In this document: positions 16,671 to 24,334 of the stretch, piece by piece | Position numbering within the stretch: the first letter of the stretch is position 1 | How the letters are laid out: every line of letters starts with the position of its first letter | DNA from: CAIMZW01 sp037142435 | GTDB taxonomy: Bacteria > Actinomycetota > Actinomycetes > Nanopelagicales > Nanopelagicaceae | Length of the DNA: 25,217 bases | Assembly: GCA_037142435.1 (NCBI GenBank) | Contig: JBAXAO010000017.1 | Coordinates: 1 to 25,217 of the forward strand | Direction of reading: 5' to 3' | Program-made: the position numbers and the translations under genes | Notes under the pieces: model-generated | The model's input: only the letters and a program-made list of their open reading frames with translations | Database searches by the model: none | Told to the model about the DNA's origin: nothing

Positions 16671-17900
16671 ATGACGCATCGCCATCGACCTTGGGGATAT
16701 CAGAGCTCACCCGATGGGGTTGCCCCCGATTGGGAACTGCATCCCGATACCCAAGCCATTCGTGCCGGCCTTGCCCGCTCTGGATTTGGTGAGACCGGTG
16801 AAGCGCTTTATCTCAGTAGCGGATACACCTACGAGTCTGCCGAACAGGCTGTTCATTCCTTTACTGATGAAATCGACCATTTTGTTTACAGTCGTTTTGC
16901 AAATCCAACAGTTGCGATGTTTGAACAACGTCTGGCAGCAATCGAAGGCGCAGAACTTTGTGTCGGCACCGGATCGGGAATGTCGGCGATGTTTGCAGCG
17001 GTGGCTTGTCTTGTTGAAGCTGGCGATCACATTGTTGCTTCGGCTGCGATGTTTAGTTCCTGTTATGTCGTGTTGGCAGAAATCCTTCCTAAATGGGGTA
17101 TCACCGTCGAATTCATCCGCGGCAATGATCCAGATAATTGGGCGAAGGCTCTCAGTAAAAAAACAAAAGTTGTATTTCTTGAAACTCCGAGCAACCCTAT
17201 GCTGGAGGTTGTCGACATTGCCATGGTGAGCGAACTTGCTCACGCAGCTGGCGCCACAGTTGTGGTCGATAACGTCATGGCATCACCAATTTTGCAAAAG
17301 CCACTTCAACTTGGTGCTGATGTTGTGATGTATTCCGCGACGAAACATATTGATGGTCAAGGTCGAGTATTGGGCGGGGCAATTCTCGGAAGCTTCGACT
17401 ACATCCATGGATACCTCAATCCATTCGTTCGCCATACCGGGCCAACCCTGAGCGCATTCAACGCATGGGTTCTGGTTAAGTCGCTCGAAACTCTTTCTAT
17501 GCGTGTCAATCGTATGAATGACAATGCGCAACTCGTTGCCGAATTTCTTACTTCGCAGAGCAAAATTAAATCGGTTAATTACCCTGGTCTACCAACGCAT
17601 CCAGATTACGAAATTACCAAGCGCCAAATGATCGGTGGTGGCACAACCATCAGCTTCGAATTTAATGGCGACATGGATGGCCTTTTCACCGTTATGGACA
17701 AGTTAAAGGTCATTGATATTTCTAACAACTTGGGTGATAGCAAATCTCTTATTACTCATCCCGCATCAACGACGCACCGGCGTCTAGACCCAGATGTCCG
17801 CGCTGAGCTCGGAATTAATGATTCGGTGGTGCGACTATCGGTCGGGCTCGAGCATTCCACCGATTTAATCAAGGATTTGGAACAAGCTTTAGCTAATTAG
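16671..17900 (+). CDS. metZ: O-succinylhomoserine sulfhydrylase (MetZ type)
   Basis: MetZ is a PLP enzyme that makes homocysteine from an O-acylhomoserine and sulfide in methionine synthesis. The 409 residues show LARSGFGETGEALYLSSGY, the YSRFANPT segment, GTGSGMSAMFA, the ETPSNPM loop, the Asp of VVVDNVMASP contacting PLP, and the Schiff-base Lys225 in YSATKHIDGQGR. DISNNLGDSKSLITHPA and VRLSVGLE close the C-terminal domain. From memory it tracks Mycobacterium MetZ along its whole length. The frame is open upstream to 16524, but that part runs back over the divergent ATPase gene; the ATG at 16671 fits the family start and the -10 spacing. Acyl group specificity (succinyl against acetyl) cannot be settled from motifs. 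Its 3' end overlaps ctaB by 12 bases. Confidence 0.93.
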   Translation: MTHRHRPWGYQSSPDGVAPDWELHPDTQAIRAGLARSGFGETGEALYLSSGYTYESAEQAVHSFTDEIDHFVYSRFANPTVAMFEQRLAAIEGAELCVGTGSGMSAMFAAVACLVEAGDHIVASAAMFSSCYVVLAEILPKWGITVEFIRGNDPDNWAKALSKKTKVVFLETPSNPMLEVVDIAMVSELAHAAGATVVVDNVMASPILQKPLQLGADVVMYSATKHIDGQGRVLGGAILGSFDYIHGYLNPFVRHTGPTLSAFNAWVLVKSLETLSMRVNRMNDNAQLVAEFLTSQSKIKSVNYPGLPTHPDYEITKRQMIGGGTTISFEFNGDMDGLFTVMDKLKVIDISNNLGDSKSLITHPASTTHRRLDPDVRAELGINDSVVRLSVGLEHSTDLIKDLEQALAN

Positions 17901-18755
17901 AACTCCAACAACCAACAGCAATGAATATGTGCTGAGGTAAGTAATGGACCATTGAAATAACTTTGCGGCTGATTTGTCTGAATCTGGGCCGTCGATCTTC
18001 ATCAGTTGGACGCCAAAGCCAAGTGCCAGTGCCACTGAAATAACCCAAGTCCAGGCGGGCAAATGCGCGCTCCATAAAACCGCGAGCGAGGAAATCACCA
18101 TTCCGGTGGTGTGGAACCACATCTGCTTCTGTACCGATTTCATCGACGCAACAACGGGCAACATGGGAATTCCGGCGGCGGCATAATCGTCTCGATACTT
18201 GATAGCGAGCGCCCAAAAGTGAGGCGGGGTCCAGAAGAAAATAAGGAAGAAAAAGAGCCACGCGGTGAGTGATAGCGAATTCGTAATTGCCGACCAACCA
18301 ATGAGCACTGGTAAACAGCCCGCGATGCCGCCCCAGACAATATTCTGAGAGGTTCGGCGTTTGAGCCCCATCGTGTATCCAAATACGTAAAATGCGATGG
18401 CGATTGCCGTGCAAATCGTGGCTAATGTCGTGGTCCAGATCAAAAATATTGCCAACGAAAGCACCGTGATTATTGCTGCGAAAATGTGAGCGGCCCGGAT
18501 AGAAACTTCGTCTTTAACCAGGGGTCGCTTGTTGGTCCGTCCCATAAGCCGATCTGATTCAACTTCAATAATCATGTTGTAGGCATTGGCCGCACCTGCA
18601 GCGAGCGTTCCGCCAACGAGAGTCGCAATCGTGACCCCTATTGGAGGTACACCCTTTGCCGCCAAAAAGAGTGCGGGAAGAGTCGTAACCAGAAGGAGTT
18701 CAACAACTCGCAACTTCATTAACGCCAAATATGGCGCCATAACCCGCTTCATCAC
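17889..18755 (-). CDS. ctaB: protoheme IX farnesyltransferase (heme O synthase)
   Basis: CtaB adds a farnesyl group to heme b to give heme o for terminal oxidases, working in the membrane. The 288-residue UbiA-family protein has about eight to nine hydrophobic segments. The first Asp-rich motif is in NMIIEVESDRLMGRTNKRP, and the second conserved loop is YTMGLKRRTSQNIVWGGIAG. The start is GTG at 18755, placed 6 bases after TACGCT; the ATG at 18752 is next to it and changes only one residue. No binding site is visible. Its usual actinobacterial neighbours (tkt, ctaA, cytochrome oxidase genes) are not here. It converges on metZ with overlapping stop codons. Confidence 0.95.
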   Translation of the reverse strand: MMKRVMAPYLALMKLRVVELLLVTTLPALFLAAKGVPPIGVTIATLVGGTLAAGAANAYNMIIEVESDRLMGRTNKRPLVKDEVSIRAAHIFAAIITVLSLAIFLIWTTTLATICTAIAIAFYVFGYTMGLKRRTSQNIVWGGIAGCLPVLIGWSAITNSLSLTAWLFFFLIFFWTPPHFWALAIKYRDDYAAAGIPMLPVVASMKSVQKQMWFHTTGMVISSLAVLWSAHLPAWTWVISVALALGFGVQLMKIDGPDSDKSAAKLFQWSITYLSTYSLLLVVGVLIS

Positions 18756-18761
18756 CGCGAC

Positions 18762-18767
18762 AGCGTA
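18762..18767 (-). promoter_or_regulatory. probable -10 box of ctaB, leaderless (TACGCT-N6-GTG)
   Basis: TACGCT fits TANNNT and is followed by exactly 6 bases and the GTG at 18755. It lies in the 33-base gap after the carboxypeptidase gene. A TTGACG occurs only 2 bases upstream, too close to be its -35. Confidence 0.42.
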
Positions 18768-18788
18768 CTCGTCAATAGGTAGGCAGGG

Positions 18789-19907
18789 CTAAGCGGCAGT
18801 TTTAGGCTTGGCAATGGTGGCGAGCATCTTGTCGATAGTCTCCCGAGCCAATTGCCTGGAGTATTCGGTCTGCTTCACATGGTCAGCGATAACCGTGAAA
18901 ACATATTGATTGTCGCCGACGGTGACGTAGCCAGCCAAGCTGACTGTGCCATTGATCCAGCCGGTCTTTGCTTTAACCAGGCCAACCGCGCTGGGGGCAT
19001 CGGTGACGAATCGGGTCTTCAAGGTGCCGGTCTTGCCTGCAAGTGGCAAACCATCGTAAATAACCTGGTATTCGGGGTTCTTCTCTATTGCAATAAGTAG
19101 CTGAGCCACGGTTCGGGCAGAAATCCTGGTCTCTTTTGATAAACCGTTTCCGTCTTTAATTACTAGACCTTTAGTTTCCACGCCCAGCGTTCCAAGAGTT
19201 TCTTCGAATGCGAGTTGTACGCCTTGGACGTCTGGCACATAACCCAACTTGCGAGCCGCCAGATGGGCCAGACGATCAGCCAGAACGTTGTCGCTCCAGA
19301 GCAAAGTAAATTTAACGATGTCGCTCAACGGTGGTGAGGCAATTTCAGCAATCTTCTCGGCCATCAATGTGTTGGCGACATTATTAGAAGGAAGTGGCAC
19401 GAAGTCTAATTTTAATTTTGGGAAATACTTTTTAAGGATCAAGAGATCTTTTCCGTAGACGCCTGAATATTCAATGGTGAAGTTACGGGTTCCAGGATGG
19501 GCTGTGCTGAGAGCATTTATGAGAGCAGGAGAGAATGCTCGGTGGTATTTCGTCGCCTCGAACGGACTGGCCGTTAGCCAAGGATCGCTCTCGCCCAGTA
19601 ATAAATAAGTATCAGGTTTTGTGGATTGATAAAGGGAGGTGTGAAAAACTTTATCGATGCCAAGGTTATGAATCGCTGTTGCCATCGAAACTAATTTGAG
19701 CACAGAAGCTGGAGCGCGAAGTGCATCCGGTTTATAAGAAAAAAGCGTTTGATCTGTAGCGGGATCGATCACAATGATCCCGGGATGAGCAAGCAAAGGT
19801 GAATCAGCAAACTTAATAAAAGATGTGGGTAACGAGGAAGAGTTAGCAGGCAGAATAGACAAGACACTCAACGCAATCGCTGTTGCCGTAATCAAAGATC
19901 TGCGCAC
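18789..19907 (-). CDS. dacB: D-alanyl-D-alanine carboxypeptidase/endopeptidase (PBP4 family)
   Basis: This is a penicillin-binding serine peptidase (S13) that trims peptidoglycan stem peptides or cross-links outside the membrane. The 372 residues begin with a signal peptide (about 1-25). The active-site Ser68-Lys71 is in RAPASVLKLV and the second motif Ser205-Asp-Asn207 in LLWSDNVLADRL. The third motif is Lys314-Thr-Gly in LVKAKTGWINGTVSLAGYV. A second KTGT occurs at 292-295 in LAGKTGTLKTRF, where the family usually has a GTL element without the Lys. The start is GTG at 19907, sharing its G with the stop (TAG) of the EamA gene upstream. The frame stays open as far as 20381, but that extension is a shadow of the transporter. 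In Mycobacterium the dacB gene lies beside tilS; here five genes separate them. Confidence 0.88.
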   Translation of the reverse strand: MRRSLITATAIALSVLSILPANSSSLPTSFIKFADSPLLAHPGIIVIDPATDQTLFSYKPDALRAPASVLKLVSMATAIHNLGIDKVFHTSLYQSTKPDTYLLLGESDPWLTASPFEATKYHRAFSPALINALSTAHPGTRNFTIEYSGVYGKDLLILKKYFPKLKLDFVPLPSNNVANTLMAEKIAEIASPPLSDIVKFTLLWSDNVLADRLAHLAARKLGYVPDVQGVQLAFEETLGTLGVETKGLVIKDGNGLSKETRISARTVAQLLIAIEKNPEYQVIYDGLPLAGKTGTLKTRFVTDAPSAVGLVKAKTGWINGTVSLAGYVTVGDNQYVFTVIADHVKQTEYSRQLARETIDKMLATIAKPKTAA

Positions 19908-20800
19908 TATTGCAATTTCTCTTTCTTTAGTCGAAGCCTGCCTTGCGAAGTTGCTGCACCAAGTATGACCAAGGCTCCACCTACTGGTTGGTTCCAGGAT
20001 ATGGACTCGCCCAGGAATATCCAACCAACAAAGACAGCGACGACTGGTGTCAGGTAGGTGACAGTACTGGCAACCGAACTTCCCGCCGACGCGATAATTG
20101 AAAAGTTCCAGATGTAGGCAAAACCCGTTCCAAAAATTCCAAGCGCCAACATGGCCAAAATGGGTCCAGGACGATAACTGTCTTGGGCAATGCCATCGTA
20201 TAAATAGAGCGGAAGAAGTGTTACCGCGGCACACGTAATTTGCGCAGCCGCCAAACTTTCTGGGCGCATCCCCAGCGGAATCACATACTTGCGCGTGAAG
20301 GGAAAAGAGATTCCGTAGCAACTCACCGCAATCAGTAAGGCAATAATTCCAATTCCGGAGTTGTGGCCGATCCCCCGCCAAATCCCGAGAACTGTGACGA
20401 CCCCCAAGGCGCCCAAAGCCAGGCCCAGCAATTGCTCGACTTTCGGCTTCTCTTCACGGAAGGCAATAAGAATGACAATTAGAGTCGCCAGCGGTGTTGC
20501 TGCGTTAATAATTCCAGCCAAAACTGTGGTCACCCGAACTTCCGCGTAAGCAAAAAGAATTCCAGGAAAGACGTTGAGAAGCAACGAAACGATCCAGAGC
20601 TTGAACCACGTGCTCTGCCCTCGAGGAAGTTTGATTCCGCGCGACTTCGCAACAATAAGAAGTGTCAGCGCCCCCAGTGCGCTTCGACCAAACGCGACTC
20701 CAAAAGGGGTTAAGAATTCCAATCCCAATTTGATGAAGATAAAGGAACAACCCCACACAAAGCCAAGTGCAAGATAAGAAGGAAGCCAAGATTTTCGCAT
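19907..20800 (-). CDS. EamA-family (DMT superfamily) transporter
   Basis: This is a membrane carrier of the drug/metabolite transporter superfamily; substrates range from amino acids to nucleosides and cannot be assigned. The 297 residues form two EamA repeats of about five helices each, starting with LGFVWGCSFIFIKLGLEFLTP. The typical motif TTVLAGIINAATPLATLIV occurs in the first half and ASVASTVTYLTPVVAVFVGWIFLGE in the second. The ATG at 20800 has GGGAG about 9 bases upstream. A TAGATT box at 20839-20844 inside the divergent methyltransferase gene could be its -10, giving a short leader. It is coupled to dacB downstream by a one-base TAGTG overlap. Confidence 0.88.
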   Translation of the reverse strand: MRKSWLPSYLALGFVWGCSFIFIKLGLEFLTPFGVAFGRSALGALTLLIVAKSRGIKLPRGQSTWFKLWIVSLLLNVFPGILFAYAEVRVTTVLAGIINAATPLATLIVILIAFREEKPKVEQLLGLALGALGVVTVLGIWRGIGHNSGIGIIALLIAVSCYGISFPFTRKYVIPLGMRPESLAAAQITCAAVTLLPLYLYDGIAQDSYRPGPILAMLALGIFGTGFAYIWNFSIIASAGSSVASTVTYLTPVVAVFVGWIFLGESISWNQPVGGALVILGAATSQGRLRLKKEKLQ

Positions 20801-20815
20801 CTACTTCTCTCCCTC

Positions 20816-20821
20816 TACAGT
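20816..20821 (+). promoter_or_regulatory. probable -10 box of the RNA methyltransferase gene, leaderless (TACAGT-N7-ATG)
   Basis: TACAGT fits TANNNT and is followed by 7 bases and the ATG at 20829. An earlier in-frame GTG at 20820 overlaps the box itself, so the ATG is the likelier start. No -35 is recognised. Confidence 0.42.
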
Positions 20822-20828
20822 GGCGCCT

Positions 20829-21503
20829 ATGTCCGAGCAATCTAGCCAACAACCGGTCGGGAAAGTCGAAATCGGACCTGGCGAATTCTATCCTGTGGTC
20901 GGAGTCGGCCCGATGCCGCTTCCCTGGCCCACCGAAGATCACTTTGATCCAGAATTACTAGAGCAAGGTGACCGTCGAAATGTTCTCGACCATTACCGTT
21001 ATTGGAAAGTCGAAGCGATAGTTGCCGACCTCGATACCAAGCGACATCCACTGCAGATCGCGATCGAAAATTGGCAGCACGATTTAAATATTGGATCCAT
21101 TGTTCGCACTGCAAACGCTTTTAATGTCAGTGCTGTTCATATTGTCGGCAAGCGCGACTGGAACCGCCGAGGCGCAATGGTCACCGATAAATATCTTCGA
21201 GTGATTCACCATCCAACGATTTCTGACTTTAAAAATTGGTGTGAAGAAAATCAGTTGCCGATTATTGGAATTGATAATCTGCCAATATCTACTCAACTGG
21301 AATCAGCAGCCCTCCCCGAACGCTGTGTTCTCTTCTTTGGCCAAGAAGGCGCTGGCATGTCGGATGAAGCGGTATCTATTTGCGCACAAGTACTAGCAAT
21401 TCAACAGTATGGGTCAACCAGATCTATGAACGCATCTGCTGCCGGCGCCATAGCTATGTACGCCTGGGCAATGCAACACCTCAACGTTCGTCGAACAAAC
21501 TAG
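20829..21503 (+). CDS. TrmH/SpoU-family RNA 2'-O-methyltransferase
   Basis: This is an S-adenosylmethionine-dependent RNA ribose methyltransferase of the knotted SPOUT class. It shows the three family motifs in order: NIGSIVRTANAF, LFFGQEGAGMSDEAV and QQYGSTRSMNASAAGAIAMYAW. Between them stands KRDWNRRGAMVTDKYLRV, which I recall from mycobacterial Rv0881-type proteins. The first 50 residues are acidic and specific to this group. The frame also offers GTG at 20820; I use the ATG at 20829 because of the promoter spacing, giving 224 residues. It is divergent from the EamA gene and convergent with the TPR gene, which it overlaps by 23 bases. Whether it acts on rRNA or tRNA cannot be told. Confidence 0.88.
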   Translation: MSEQSSQQPVGKVEIGPGEFYPVVGVGPMPLPWPTEDHFDPELLEQGDRRNVLDHYRYWKVEAIVADLDTKRHPLQIAIENWQHDLNIGSIVRTANAFNVSAVHIVGKRDWNRRGAMVTDKYLRVIHHPTISDFKNWCEENQLPIIGIDNLPISTQLESAALPERCVLFFGQEGAGMSDEAVSICAQVLAIQQYGSTRSMNASAAGAIAMYAWAMQHLNVRRTN

Positions 21504-22443
21504 GTTCAACCCACTGATCTTCGATAATTTCGGAGATTGCAAGTAAACGTCGTTCTATCTCAAGCGCATCATCTTCGCGATCCAAGGCACGTAGAGCAGA
21601 AGCCATGCGGCGTTCGACCTCGAGAATGAATTCGAAATCACGAGGATCTGAGTCTGTAGCATCTTCGAGTACTCGCTCCAGGGTGAGCAAACCCAAGTCC
21701 GCTTGGCCTATCAATATTTGAGCTTTGCCTAGCTCGAGAAGGGAATACGTTTCGCGACGATGATCGTGAGCGGTTACGAAAACATCCAGTGACTTTTGCG
21801 CGGCAGCCAAAGCGGCATCACCATCGCCAATTTCCACCAGGCAATGTGCAATCTTCTGATCGCACCTGGCCACGTTGATAACTTCCTTGAGATTCTTAAA
21901 GAGCGTACGAGCCTCACGGAATGCGGCGAGCGCTTCTTCGAACTGGCCTAATTCGCGGCGAGCGCAGCCAATCAGGTGTAGATCGTTCGCAGCGCCACTG
22001 TCATTTCCATCTACCAGGTGTTCTTGTACGCAATCTGTCATGCAATCGACGGTCTTTTGAAACTCTTTAGAGCCGAACCACCATTCGCCTAATGTGCAGG
22101 CCAAATCGATCGCCAAAGGAGATTTTGATTCGCGCAAGAGTTCGACGGCTTTGCTCATGGCTGTGGCAGCCTCGGGCATACGCTTCAATTGATTGAGGTT
22201 GTACCCGATTGCCGAATACGCCTGGGCTAAGCCATCTGCGGGCACTACTGGACCAAGTTCGGAGTAAATATCACGGGCAGTTTCGGCGAGCGCTAGAGCT
22301 TCGTCATACTGGCCACGTGCATAGATGCGGGCGCTCAGTTCGTAATATGTATTCGCGCGTTCTAGACCTTCGACTTCAGGAATTCGTTCCCACAGCATTT
22401 CCTCAGTAACGATTTCGTCTTGGTTTTCGTCATCTTCGCTCAA
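21481..22443 (-). CDS. tetratricopeptide-repeat protein of unknown role
   Basis: The 320-residue protein is acidic and apparently cytoplasmic, with no signal peptide or membrane segment. After an Asp/Glu-rich start (MSEDDENQDEIVTEE) it is made of helix pairs. TPR-like units can be seen at YELSARIYARGQYDEALALAETA, AYSAIGYNLNQLKRMPEAATAMSKA, LHLIGCARRELGQFEEALAAFREA and KIAHCLVEIGDGDAALAAAQKS, with weaker ones after them. Such arrays bind protein partners; none is suggested by the neighbours. The start is TTG at 22443, supported by AAGGAG 5 bases upstream, and no better start lies near. A perfect 12-base palindrome sits just before the binding site. Its last 23 bases overlap the methyltransferase gene end. 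Confidence 0.8.
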   Translation of the reverse strand: MSEDDENQDEIVTEEMLWERIPEVEGLERANTYYELSARIYARGQYDEALALAETARDIYSELGPVVPADGLAQAYSAIGYNLNQLKRMPEAATAMSKAVELLRESKSPLAIDLACTLGEWWFGSKEFQKTVDCMTDCVQEHLVDGNDSGAANDLHLIGCARRELGQFEEALAAFREARTLFKNLKEVINVARCDQKIAHCLVEIGDGDAALAAAQKSLDVFVTAHDHRRETYSLLELGKAQILIGQADLGLLTLERVLEDATDSDPRDFEFILEVERRMASALRALDREDDALEIERRLLAISEIIEDQWVEPSLFDER

Positions 22444-22455
22444 GGTAACTCCTTA

Positions 22456-22467
22456 AGTGCTAGCACT
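22456..22467. promoter_or_regulatory. perfect 12-base palindrome before the TPR gene
   Basis: AGTGCTAGCACT is its own reverse complement and lies 13 bases before the TTG start of the TPR gene, just upstream of AAGGAG. It could be an operator or a small RNA stem. The half-site resembles half of the HrcA element CIRCE, but the 9-base spacer is missing, so that identity is not supported. Confidence 0.35.
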
Positions 22468-22526
22468 GCGCGTACTGAGAACACTAGCAAGAAGGGCGCG
22501 ATTGGGGCGGCGCCACCCAGCGGAAG

Positions 22527-22532
22527 TATTCT
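22527..22532 (+). promoter_or_regulatory. probable -10 box of the deacetylase operon, leaderless (TATTCT-N6-GTG)
   Basis: TATTCT is the best -10 match in the window to TATAAT (4 of 6, with the key T, A and T) and is followed by exactly 6 bases and the GTG at 22539. No binding site precedes the GTG. This would be the promoter of the three-gene envelope operon. No -35 is recognised in the GC-rich stretch upstream. Confidence 0.55.
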
Positions 22533-22538
22533 TACCCA

Positions 22539-23228
22539 GTGAGCCTGAGCCGTAGACAATTCATTCAAGCGGGGGCAATCGCCGCAACTGCAACTTTTTT
22601 AGATCCAGCAACGGCGGCAACTCCCAAACCGGACATTACTCATGGCACACGCACTAAAGCGCAGGTTGCCTTAACTTTTCATGGAGCCGGAGCAAGCGCC
22701 ATTGCAGATTCGCTTTTGCAGATTCTTCGGACTGCCAAAACCCCAGTTTCGATTTTTGCGGTCGGAACTTGGTTGATCTCAAATCCAAATTACGCAAAAA
22801 CGATTTTGGCGGATGGCCACGATCTAGGCAATCACACCCTGCATCACTATCCAATGAAAACACTGACAGCCAAACAAGTCGATTCTGAAATCGCTGGTGG
22901 TGCCGCCGAATTAAAAAAACTCATCGGCAACCACGGATCTTGGTTTCGTCCATCTGGAACTCAACACACCACGGCTCTCATCCGCAAAAGCGCGATCAAG
23001 TATGGCTACAACCAAAGCATCTCGTATGAAGTTGATTCCATGGATTACACAGATCCCAGTAAGACCGCAATCATCAATAACGTCATGAACTCAGTACAAA
23101 ATGGCAGCATCATCAGTTTGCACTTTGGGCACAAAAATACGGTCTCCGCACTTCCAACTCTCCTCGAGAAGTTGCACGCCAAAGGCTTTACACCAGTAAC
23201 GCTGACTACCATGTTGGGAAAGATTTAA
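22539..23228 (+). CDS. Tat-exported polysaccharide deacetylase-like protein with altered active site
   Basis: The 229-residue protein has a NodB/CE4 fold and is predicted to act outside the membrane. A twin-arginine signal, SRRQFI at 4-9, is followed by a short hydrophobic stretch and an Ala-rich cleavage region near 27. The CE4 metal motif H-T-x-x-H is present (His99, His103 in GNHTLHH), as are RPSG (127-130), DSMDY (156-160) and SLHFGH (183-188). Motif 1, normally TFDDG with the catalytic and metal Asp residues, reads TFHGAG (46-51), so both Asp are gone. It may be a binding protein, or an enzyme with a changed metal site. The start GTG fits a leaderless promoter. The stop overlaps the next ATG as TAATG. 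Confidence 0.85.
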   Translation: MSLSRRQFIQAGAIAATATFLDPATAATPKPDITHGTRTKAQVALTFHGAGASAIADSLLQILRTAKTPVSIFAVGTWLISNPNYAKTILADGHDLGNHTLHHYPMKTLTAKQVDSEIAGGAAELKKLIGNHGSWFRPSGTQHTTALIRKSAIKYGYNQSISYEVDSMDYTDPSKTAIINNVMNSVQNGSIISLHFGHKNTVSALPTLLEKLHAKGFTPVTLTTMLGKI

Positions 23229-24334
23229 TGCGTAAGTTTCTTGGACTTGTAATTCTTGCCGCCACAACAATTTTCATTCCTGCCTCAGCTTCGACACCAC
23301 TCGCTGGAATGCCGCCAGTCCTCGATCAAAATGATATTTACGCTGCCGACCGGGCTAATCAACTTTCAGATGTAGTGAAGAACATGCCAGAACGCGTCTA
23401 CGTTCCTAATCACACTTCAAATACTGTGTCAGTGATCGACCCCAAGACATTCAAGGTAATAAAGACTTTTAAAACCGCTAGAGGCCCACAACACGTCGTC
23501 CCTTCCTGGGACCTCAAAACCCTGTGGGTCAATGACAACGAAGGCAATTACCTAACCCCCATCAACCCTGCGACTGTCACCATCGGCAAGGCGGTCTACG
23601 TCCACGACCCTTACAACCTCTATTTCACCCCAAACGGAAAATTCGCGGTGGTTATGGCTGAGGCCGACCAGCAGATCGTCTTCCGCGACCCACACACAAT
23701 GGCAATAAAGAAGGTCGTAAAAGTCCCTTGTCCGGGAGTCAATCATGCAGACTGGACCAAAGATGGCAATTTCTTTATGGCCAGCTGTGAATTCAACGGC
23801 GAGATGCTCTGGCTTAACACCAGCAAAATGACCTTGGTGAAGACGGCTAAATTGCCGCACACCTACGTCAAGAATCCAATGCCACAAGATGTGAAGATTT
23901 CTCCGGATGGCAGCACCTTCTACATTGCCGACATGATGTCCAACGGCGTTTGGATGATGCCGGCGAACAATTTCGGTCACTTCACTCTGATCAAGACCGG
24001 CCAGGAAGCGCACGGCATTTACGTTACGCGCGACTCCAAGACCGCCCTTATTACTAACCGCGGTGAAGGAAGCGTTTCGGTGCTGCGCTTTTCCGACAAT
24101 AAAATTATCGCCAAATGGAAAATTCCAGGCGGTGGCAGCCCCGATATGGGTGGAATCTCCGCGGATGGAACGCAGTTCTGGGTCTCTGGTCGATATGACA
24201 ATGTCGTTTATGTCTTCGATATTGTGCATGGCAAATTTCTTACTAAAATAAAAGTAGGCAAAGAGCCACATGGCTTGGCAATTTATCCGCAACCAGGTCG
24301 TTACTCACTAGGACATACAGGGGTATTTAGATAA
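23228..24334 (+). CDS. secreted YVTN/YncE-type beta-propeller protein
   Basis: The 368-residue protein starts with a Sec signal peptide (LGLVILAATTIFIPASAS, cleavage near 22) and so should be outside the membrane. It is built of about seven repeats of 40-45 residues: VYVPNHTSNTVSVIDPKTFKV (blade 1), then units with the pattern SPDG/TKDG/SADG followed by a strand and a D/N-rich turn. It ends with EPHGLAIYPQPGRYSLGHTG, a tail I associate with actinobacterial YncE-family proteins. Two Cys (in VPCPGVNHADW and MASCEFNGEM) may form a disulfide. Propellers of this kind serve as binding or sensor modules; no catalytic motif is seen. It is tied to both neighbours by TAATG overlaps, so it is probably made in step with them. 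Confidence 0.85.
   Translation: MRKFLGLVILAATTIFIPASASTPLAGMPPVLDQNDIYAADRANQLSDVVKNMPERVYVPNHTSNTVSVIDPKTFKVIKTFKTARGPQHVVPSWDLKTLWVNDNEGNYLTPINPATVTIGKAVYVHDPYNLYFTPNGKFAVVMAEADQQIVFRDPHTMAIKKVVKVPCPGVNHADWTKDGNFFMASCEFNGEMLWLNTSKMTLVKTAKLPHTYVKNPMPQDVKISPDGSTFYIADMMSNGVWMMPANNFGHFTLIKTGQEAHGIYVTRDSKTALITNRGEGSVSVLRFSDNKIIAKWKIPGGGSPDMGGISADGTQFWVSGRYDNVVYVFDIVHGKFLTKIKVGKEPHGLAIYPQPGRYSLGHTGVFR

Noticed and set aside
19908..20381. Upstream open extension of the carboxypeptidase frame (would make 530 residues)
   Set aside because: It lies entirely inside the EamA transporter gene in another frame, has Cys/Trp-rich shadow composition and precedes the real signal peptide.
22456..22467. CIRCE (HrcA) element
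   Set aside because: The half-site is similar, but CIRCE has 9 bases between halves and none are present here.
23552..24292. 246-codon open frame antisense to the beta-propeller gene
   Set aside because: It mirrors the propeller codons, has no known motif and lies across a clear secreted protein with signal peptide and repeats.
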